Of a stretch of DNA of 64,000 nt, positions 58,871 through 64,000 are shown piece after piece. Under the pieces are notes generated by a model. That model worked only from the letters and a program-made list of their open reading frames with translations. It did not search any database and was not told the DNA's origin. The stretch comes from Bosea sp. 29B. Its GTDB lineage: Bacteria; Pseudomonadota; Alphaproteobacteria; Rhizobiales; Beijerinckiaceae. The stretch lies in contig NZ_LR733817.1 of the NCBI RefSeq assembly GCF_902506165.1, positions 976,255-1,040,254 on the forward strand, read 5' to 3'. Position 1 is the stretch's first letter. The number at the start of each line of letters is the position of its first letter. The translations under genes were made by a program, and so were the position numbers.

Positions 58871-61800
58871 TCAGGCCACCACGGCAGCGACCGGAGCCTG
58901 GGCACGCTCCTTCACCAGCCTGGAGATGCCGGCGAAGTCGAGCTTGCCGGAGCCGAGCACCGGCACGGCCGGCACCACCATCACCTCGGCCGGGATCATC
59001 AGGTCCGCGGCGCCCTTGCCCTTGGCGAAGGCCTGGAAGGCGGCGCGCGTCGCGTCCTTCTGTTGCGTCACCAGCACCAGCCGCTCGCCCTTGCGGGCAT
59101 CGGGCAGGCTGGCGACGCCGGAGAGCACGCCCGGCCAGCATTCGGCGGCGAGCGCCTCGACCGCGGCGAGCGAGACCATCTCGCCGGCGATCTTGGCGAA
59201 GCGCTTGGCCCGGCCCTTGATGGTGACGAAGCCGTCCTTGTCGATCACGACGATGTCGCCGGTGTCGTGCCAGCCCTCGGGCGGCGGCTCGAGCACGCCT
59301 GGATTCTCCGACTTGAGATAGCCCAGCATGATGTTCGGGCCGCTGACATGCAGCCGGCCGCCCTCCTCGACGCCCGGCATCGGCTCGAGCCTGGCTTCCA
59401 TGCCGGGCATGATCCGACCGACCGTGCCGAAGCGGTTGAACATAGGCGTGTTCAGCGCCAGCACCGGCGCGGTCTCGGTCACGCCGTAGCCCTCCAGGAT
59501 GCGCAGGCCGAACTTCTCGGCATAGGTCCGCCGCGTCGTGTCCTTCACCGGCTCGGCGCCGGCGACGATGTAGCGCAACGAGCGCAGATCGTAGGGGTGC
59601 GCGGCGCGGGCATAGCCGGTGAGGAAGGTGTCGGTGCCGAACAGGATGGTGGCGTTGCAGCCATAGACCAGCTCCGGCACCATTCGGTAGTGCAGCGGCG
59701 ACGGGTAGAGATAGACCGGCACGCCCGAGACCAGCGGCAGGACGAGCCCCGCCGTCAGGCCGAAGGAATGGAACACCGGCAGCACGTTGAAGACCTTGTC
59801 GCGCCGGCCGAAGTCGATGCGGGCCGCGGCCTGCGCCGCATTGGCCAGCATGTTCCGGTGCGAGAGCACCACGCCCTTGGGCGCTCCCTCCGAGCCCGAG
59901 GTGAACAGGATCGCCGCGCGATCCGAGCCTTTGGCCTCTTCGATCGGCGTGCCGTGGTGCCAGAGCGCCCAAAGCTTGTCGCCGGTCGTGACCGTAGCGC
60001 GCACGTCTTCCAGATAGACGATGCGGACATCCGCCTGCAGCGCCTCGATCAGCGGCCCCATCCGGCCCTTCTCGACGAAGGCGCGCGAGGTGACGATCGT
60101 CTTGACCTGCGCCGCCTTGCAGGCTGCGGCGATATTGGTGGCGCCGGCCGTGAAGTTGATCATCGCCGGCACGCGCGCCGCCGACATCAGGCCGAGCAGC
60201 GTCACCGCCGCGCCATTGGCGTTGGGCAGCATCACGCCGATCGCCTCGCCCTTGCCGGCCAGCGGCATCAGCTTGCGGCCGAGCACCTCGGCGCCGATCA
60301 ACAGGCGCTTATAGGTCAGGCTGCCGGTGATCGGATCCTCGACCGCGACGCGGCCCTTGCCGTTGACCACCGCCGCTTCCGCCACCGCCGAAAAGACGCT
60401 GCGGTCGATGTCGGTGGTCTTGAAGATCAGGTCGGACATGATCTGGTAGAGCGCCGCACCCGCCGCCTGGCGCCGCGGCTTGCCCTTCAGCTCCTCCGGC
60501 ACGCTCAGCGAGACCGGCTCCAGCACGGTGACACGCACCTTGGGGAACCAGCGCCGGCGCACCTGCTCGCGGGTCAGGCGCGAGAAGATCGTCGCCTCCA
60601 GCCCCTCGATCCGCACCGGCACGACCTGCGCGCCCGACTTCTCGGCGATCATGCCGACGCCGTCATAGACCTTCATCAGGCTGCCGGTGACGGTGAGGCG
60701 TCCTTCCGGGAAGATCACCAGGCTCTCGCCGTTCTTCACGGCGTTGATCAGCGAGCGCGTCGCCAGCGGCCGCGCCGGATCGAGCGGCATGGCGCGGGTC
60801 AGCTTCAGGAAGGGCTTCACCCACCAGCGCTGGGCGATGCCGTGGTCGATGGCGAAGACCGGCTCCTTGTCGAGGATCGAGAGCGCCAGCGCCGCATCGA
60901 GGAAGGAGACGTGGTTCAGCGCGATGATCGCGTTGTCGCCGGCCTTGGCGATGTTCTCGCGGCCGCTGACCTCGACCCGGTAGAAGGCGCGGAACAGGAT
61001 CGAGAGGAAGTCGCTGAGCGGATTGGTCGGCAGCGTCCGCAGGATCCAGACGGACGCCGCGATGGTGAGGACGCCGATCAGCAGGAAGAGATGGCTGAGC
61101 GTCAGGCCCGCCGCCTGCAGCAGCGCGACCACGACGGCGCCGGCGACCATGAAGGCGGCCGAGAGCACATTGACGGCGGCGACGATGCGGGCGCGCTTCT
61201 CGGCCGGGGCCCAGGCCTGCGCCGCCGCGAAGGACGGCACGACGAAGACGCCGCCGGCGATGGCGAGGCCGGCGAGGTCGATGCCGACGCGCCAGGCGGA
61301 GGGGCCTGCGAAGAAGGCGCCGATATCCTGCGCCGGCTGATGCGCGACGACGCCGGAGACTGCCCAGCCGAGATCGAGCGCGAACAGGCCCATCACCACG
61401 CCGGCGACCGGCACCGGCAGCAGCACGATGCGCCCGCTCGACAGGAAAGAGCCGATGCCGGAGCCGACCGCGATCGCAATGGCGAAGATGCCGAGATAGG
61501 TCGAGACGACCATCTCGGTGCCGCCCATGCCGTTCTTCACCAGCGAGGGCAAGAGCGACATCACCACCGCGCCGATCAGCCAGAACAGCGAGACCATGAC
61601 GCCGGTGCGCCACAGCCGGGCATCGCCCCAGAGATCCTTCAGGAGATCGCGGGTCGAGCGCAGGATGTTGCGGTCGACGACGAGGTCGGGCGCCGCCGGC
61701 CCGGTCTTCGGGATGAACAGGGTCGCGACCCAGCAGGCCAGCGCGAAGACCAGGATCAGCAGGCTGAGCTGCGCGGCATCGCCGCCTTCACGCGCGGTGA

Positions 61801-62281
61801 GGCCGCCGGCGATGGTGCCGAGCAGGATGGCGATGAAGGTCGCGCCCTCGATCAGCGCGTTGCCGGCCGGCAATTCCTCGCGCTTCAGATGGTCGGGCAG
61901 GATGCCGTATTTGATCGGGCCGAACAGCGCCGCGATCACGCCGAACAGGACAAGCGCGACGAACAGCACCGGCACGGAAGGCAGGGTGAAGCCGAGCACC
62001 GCGACCGCCGCCGCGCCGATCTCGGCGAGCTTCAGCCGCTGCGCCATCAGCGCCTTGTCGAAGCGGTCGGCCATCTGGCCGCCGACCCCCGAGAGCAGGA
62101 AGAAGGGTGCGATGAAGAGCCCGCCCGCCAGGGTCACCAGCGCTTCGCCATGCGAGCCGGCGAGCTTGTAGAGGATGATGAAGACCAGCGCGTTCTTGAG
62201 GAAATTGTCGTTGAAAGCTGAGAAGAACTGCGCCCAGAACAGCGGGGCGAAGCGCCGCTTCAGCATCAATGTGTCGAACAT
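58871..62281 (-). CDS. Aas-like fusion: MFS, acyltransferase and acyl-ACP/AMP ligase
   Basis: 1136 residues from ATG 62281; an in-frame start 17 residues upstream is less family-like. Domains in order: MFS-type lysophospholipid flippase-like region (about 1-420), PlsC-type acyltransferase with N-H-x4-D (NHVSFLD 456-462) and FPEGR (524-528), and an AMP-binding ligase with TSGSEGAPKG (794-803) and GYGVTET (931-937). This matches the LplT-Aas fusion that re-acylates lysophospholipids with free fatty acid. Heading this operon, it could supply activated acyl chains to the two GNAT proteins. Confidence 0.85.
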   Translation of the reverse strand: MFDTLMLKRRFAPLFWAQFFSAFNDNFLKNALVFIILYKLAGSHGEALVTLAGGLFIAPFFLLSGVGGQMADRFDKALMAQRLKLAEIGAAAVAVLGFTLPSVPVLFVALVLFGVIAALFGPIKYGILPDHLKREELPAGNALIEGATFIAILLGTIAGGLTAREGGDAAQLSLLILVFALACWVATLFIPKTGPAAPDLVVDRNILRSTRDLLKDLWGDARLWRTGVMVSLFWLIGAVVMSLLPSLVKNGMGGTEMVVSTYLGIFAIAIAVGSGIGSFLSSGRIVLLPVPVAGVVMGLFALDLGWAVSGVVAHQPAQDIGAFFAGPSAWRVGIDLAGLAIAGGVFVVPSFAAAQAWAPAEKRARIVAAVNVLSAAFMVAGAVVVALLQAAGLTLSHLFLLIGVLTIAASVWILRTLPTNPLSDFLSILFRAFYRVEVSGRENIAKAGDNAIIALNHVSFLDAALALSILDKEPVFAIDHGIAQRWWVKPFLKLTRAMPLDPARPLATRSLINAVKNGESLVIFPEGRLTVTGSLMKVYDGVGMIAEKSGAQVVPVRIEGLEATIFSRLTREQVRRRWFPKVRVTVLEPVSLSVPEELKGKPRRQAAGAALYQIMSDLIFKTTDIDRSVFSAVAEAAVVNGKGRVAVEDPITGSLTYKRLLIGAEVLGRKLMPLAGKGEAIGVMLPNANGAAVTLLGLMSAARVPAMINFTAGATNIAAACKAAQVKTIVTSRAFVEKGRMGPLIEALQADVRIVYLEDVRATVTTGDKLWALWHHGTPIEEAKGSDRAAILFTSGSEGAPKGVVLSHRNMLANAAQAAARIDFGRRDKVFNVLPVFHSFGLTAGLVLPLVSGVPVYLYPSPLHYRMVPELVYGCNATILFGTDTFLTGYARAAHPYDLRSLRYIVAGAEPVKDTTRRTYAEKFGLRILEGYGVTETAPVLALNTPMFNRFGTVGRIMPGMEARLEPMPGVEEGGRLHVSGPNIMLGYLKSENPGVLEPPPEGWHDTGDIVVIDKDGFVTIKGRAKRFAKIAGEMVSLAAVEALAAECWPGVLSGVASLPDARKGERLVLVTQQKDATRAAFQAFAKGKGAADLMIPAEVMVVPAVPVLGSGKLDFAGISRLVKERAQAPVAAVVA

Positions 62282-62397
62282 GGCGATCTCACGGGAAGGG
62301 ACGGTGAGGTTGCACCGGCCGGGCTTTAGCAACTCTTGCCTGCGCCGGCCGATCTCGGTTTGCGGTTAAGCGGGACTTGCGGGCCGAGCAGCAAAAC

Positions 62398-62676
62398 TCA
62401 CAGAGCCGGCTTGCCGGCATCCATCAGCAGGCGCTCGGTGCGGGCATCCTCGATCCGGTTCACCAGCTTGGACGCCTCGTGCATGTCGCGGACCGTCTTG
62501 GTCATGGTGATGCAGGACTGGACGAGCATCACGCAGCCCATGGCGAGATAGCCCTTGGCCCACCAGTCGAGCGGCAGGAACAGGACGCCGGCGCCAACCA
62601 TGGCCGCGGCGGCGAAGAACGAGGCGTAGGTGAAGCTGACCCAAGCGCCGCTATGGGGCTGTGCATTCTGGTTCAT
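62398..62676 (-). CDS. YiaA/YiaB family inner-membrane protein
   Basis: 92 residues beginning MNQNAQPHSGAWVSFTYASF. Two hydrophobic spans (residues 14-35 and 41-58) fit the YiaAB domain, with the W-V-x-F-x-Y-x-S-F pattern and KGYLAMGCVMLVQSCITMTKTVRD. The C-terminus is helical and charged. Function unknown; often in stress or membrane-maintenance contexts. It follows the PspA-like gene, which fits such a role. Confidence 0.85.
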   Translation of the reverse strand: MNQNAQPHSGAWVSFTYASFFAAAAMVGAGVLFLPLDWWAKGYLAMGCVMLVQSCITMTKTVRDMHEASKLVNRIEDARTERLLMDAGKPAL

Positions 62677-62715
62677 GGCTGTTCTCCCGTCGGGTGCCTT
62701 TGCAGATGAAAGAGG

Positions 62716-63408
62716 TCAATTCGCCTGGAGCTGGCAGCTGCGCAGCCGCTCCAGCACATCGTCGGCGGTGCTCCGCAGCCTGGGACCGAAGCCCTTGGCT
62801 GCGAGCTTCTCGGTAACCGAGGCGGCGGCCGCGCCGTCGAGTTCGTCGAGTGCGGTCTCGGCCGCCTCGGCCTCGACCTGACGCTCGCGCAGGCGCTTCA
62901 GCGTCTGCTCGGCTTCGGCCAACGTCGATTCATAGGCGGGGCCGGTCTCGATGCGGCCCTGGCGCATCTGGCGCACCGCTTCCGAGGCGCGGGCGAGACG
63001 CCGGCCGCGATCCAGCTCGGCGATCCGCGCCTGGGCCTGGCCGACATGGCGGCGCAGGCGGACGATCTCGGCGGCGAACAGCGCCTGCGCGCCCGCCGCC
63101 GCATCGCGGTCGGCCTCCAAAGCGGCGATAGCCTCCGCGCCCTCACGGGCCAGGACGTCGTCGCCGGCGGTGAGCGCCGCGGCGACCCGGTTCTCCAGAT
63201 CGGCGATGCGGGCATGGCTCGCGGCGAGCCGCTCGCTCTCCTGCCGGTCCTGCGCGATCGCGACCGCGAGCGCCTTCTTGGCACGCTCGAAGGCGCCGGC
63301 GGCATCGCGCATCTGCTGGTCGAGGATGAGGAGCGCGTTGCGATCGGCAAAGCGCTCCTCGGCAATGGCGGCGCTGCCGCGGACAAAGGTGAGAAACATC
63401 TTGAACAT
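62716..63408 (-). CDS. PspA/IM30-like coiled-coil protein
   Basis: 230 residues from ATG 63408 with AAGGAAGC upstream. N-terminal MFKMFLTFVRGSAAIAEERF is the amphipathic membrane-binding helix. Then a long coiled coil (MRDAAGAFERAKKALAVAIA; ALEADRDAAAGAQALFAAEI; YESTLAEAEQTLKRLRERQV) as in PspA/Vipp1. It probably protects or remodels the inner membrane under stress. Divergent from a TetR gene, with three identical-pattern palindromes between; the first lies only 17 bp before its ATG, so repression is plausible. Confidence 0.8.
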   Translation of the reverse strand: MFKMFLTFVRGSAAIAEERFADRNALLILDQQMRDAAGAFERAKKALAVAIAQDRQESERLAASHARIADLENRVAAALTAGDDVLAREGAEAIAALEADRDAAAGAQALFAAEIVRLRRHVGQAQARIAELDRGRRLARASEAVRQMRQGRIETGPAYESTLAEAEQTLKRLRERQVEAEAAETALDELDGAAAASVTEKLAAKGFGPRLRSTADDVLERLRSCQLQAN

Positions 63409-63424
63409 TGACGCTTCCTTGCTA

Positions 63425-63496
63425 TGAACGTTGTTCACGAGGACATGCATAATCCACCCATGAACGGCGTTCAAGAGATATTTTGAACAATGTTCA
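63425..63496. promoter_or_regulatory. Three TGAAC-n3-GTTCA operators between pspA-like and tetR-like genes
   Basis: TGAACgttGTTCA at 63425-63437, TGAACggcGTTCA at 63461-63473 and TGAACaatGTTCA at 63484-63496. The arms are identical and only the 3-base spacers differ. Centres are 36 and 23 bp apart. They fill the 108-bp gap between the divergent genes and are almost certainly the binding sites of the TetR protein encoded at 63517. Confidence 0.85.
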
Positions 63497-63516
63497 CAAA
63501 TTTTGAGATCGACGGA

Positions 63517-64000
63517 ATGACCACGACGGCAGAGCGCCGCGAGCGGCAGCGAATCCAGCTGATCGATGCGGCAGAGAAGGCGATCGCCGAGAGGGGCCTG
63601 CCCGGCCTGAAGGCGCGCGAATTGGCACAGGAGATCGGCTGCGCGCTCGGCGCGATCTACAATCTCGTCGATGACATGGACGAACTCGTCCTGCGTGTCG
63701 GCTCGCGCACGCTGGCACGGCTCGACGCGGCGCTGAGCGCGGCCGAGAGCGATGATGCACCGGCCTCCGCTAACGAGGCCACCGACAGGCTGGTCGCAGT
63801 CGCGCTCGCCTATTGCGCCTTCGCCCGCGACAACCTGCAGCTCTGGCGCGTCCTGTTCGAGCACCGCATGGCCGAGGGCGCGACGGTGCCGGATTGGGCG
63901 GTGAGCGAGCAGATGACGCTGTTCCGCCATATCCTGGAGCCGCTCAGCGTGCTGCTGCCGGATCGAGCCGAGCCGGAGCGGATGCTGATGAGCCGGACCC
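63517..64000 (+). CDS. TetR family transcriptional regulator (cut by window edge)
   Basis: 161 residues are visible; the 3' end lies beyond the window. Start ATG 63517 is preferred; ATG 63490 in the same frame lies inside the third operator. HTH near residues 12-55 (IQLIDAAEKAIAERGLPGLK, then ARELAQEIGCALGAIYNLVD). C-terminal WHG-type domain with LAYCAFARDNLQLWRVLFEH. Presumably represses itself and the PspA-like/YiaAB unit through the three palindromes upstream. Confidence 0.85.
   Translation, partial: MTTTAERRERQRIQLIDAAEKAIAERGLPGLKARELAQEIGCALGAIYNLVDDMDELVLRVGSRTLARLDAALSAAESDDAPASANEATDRLVAVALAYCAFARDNLQLWRVLFEHRMAEGATVPDWAVSEQMTLFRHILEPLSVLLPDRAEPERMLMSRT

Noticed and set aside
58841..62221. 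Open frame of 1126 codons on the plus strand opposite the Aas-like gene
   Set aside because: It is antisense to a gene with complete MFS, PlsC and ligase motifs; its own product is rich in Arg, His, Asp and Gly with no domain. This is typical of the codon-position bias of GC-rich genes.
1..64000. CRISPR arrays, insertion sequences, transposase or integrase genes, rRNA operons
   Set aside because: No regularly spaced repeats, no transposase or integrase motifs and no rRNA-like sequence were seen; the tRNA-Gly remnant is the only trace of an integration event.

Overview
This window looks like chromosomal DNA of a GC-rich alphaproteobacterium, most likely Hyphomicrobiales and perhaps a Bosea or Methylobacterium relative. 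That placement is an inference from codon use, the small DUF1488-type and basic 43-aa proteins, and the abundance of LysR/GntR/IclR-controlled ABC-transporter operons. No rRNA, intact tRNA, CRISPR array, insertion sequence or plasmid origin was seen.

Region 1 (1-14,480) mixes small orphan genes with a carbohydrate block. The block holds mannose-6-phosphate isomerase, a GT4 glycosyltransferase with an extra C-terminal domain, a GH130-like mannoside enzyme, a GH13 alpha-glucosidase and a second GT4. Around it lie about a dozen small proteins (two are paralogues of each other), a hemolysin-III membrane protein, a DUF892 fragment and a LuxR-type protein with a degenerate receiver. The region ends in what looks like an integration scar: a frameshifted esterase fragment and a 41-bp piece of tRNA-Gly followed by a terminator.

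Region 2 (14,930-27,841) is a catabolic locus. A LysR regulator diverges from a RbsACB-type sugar ABC transporter that runs into a polysaccharide-deacetylase-like hydrolase, an aspartate-dehydrogenase-like enzyme, an SDR without the usual catalytic Tyr, and an RraA-type aldolase. Beyond it lie two more LysR regulators, a DUF1989 protein, a second deacetylase and an azoreductase.

Region 3 (28,147-32,749) is a complete BMP-type (nucleoside-like) ABC importer. Region 4 (32,779-41,059) is a leftward operon of aldehyde dehydrogenase, a ThDP enzyme and a PotABCD-type importer, divergent from a GntR/UTRA regulator with clear palindromes between them.

Region 5 (41,087-50,778) has an IclR regulator divergent from an NMT1/SsuABC-type importer. 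The importer continues into UbiD and UbiX (prenyl-FMN decarboxylase pair), an Asp/Glu-racemase-like protein, a three-subunit HcnABC-like amine/imino-acid dehydrogenase and a TIGR02444-like protein. Region 6 (50,805-53,630) has a Gfo/Idh/MocA oxidoreductase and a TetR regulator sharing a perfect 16-bp inverted repeat, then PPK2.

Region 7 (53,698-62,281) is the most unusual part. It is a leftward six-gene operon with 4-bp overlaps or gaps of 2-5 bp, encoding an Aas-like MFS-acyltransferase-ligase fusion, a GNAT, a ThiF/E1-like adenylyltransferase, a polytopic membrane protein, a second GNAT-like protein and a nitroreductase-like protein. It reads as an uncharacterised lipid- or amino-acid-conjugation system. 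The window closes with YiaA/B and PspA-like genes divergent from a TetR gene, with three copies of the same 13-bp palindrome between them.
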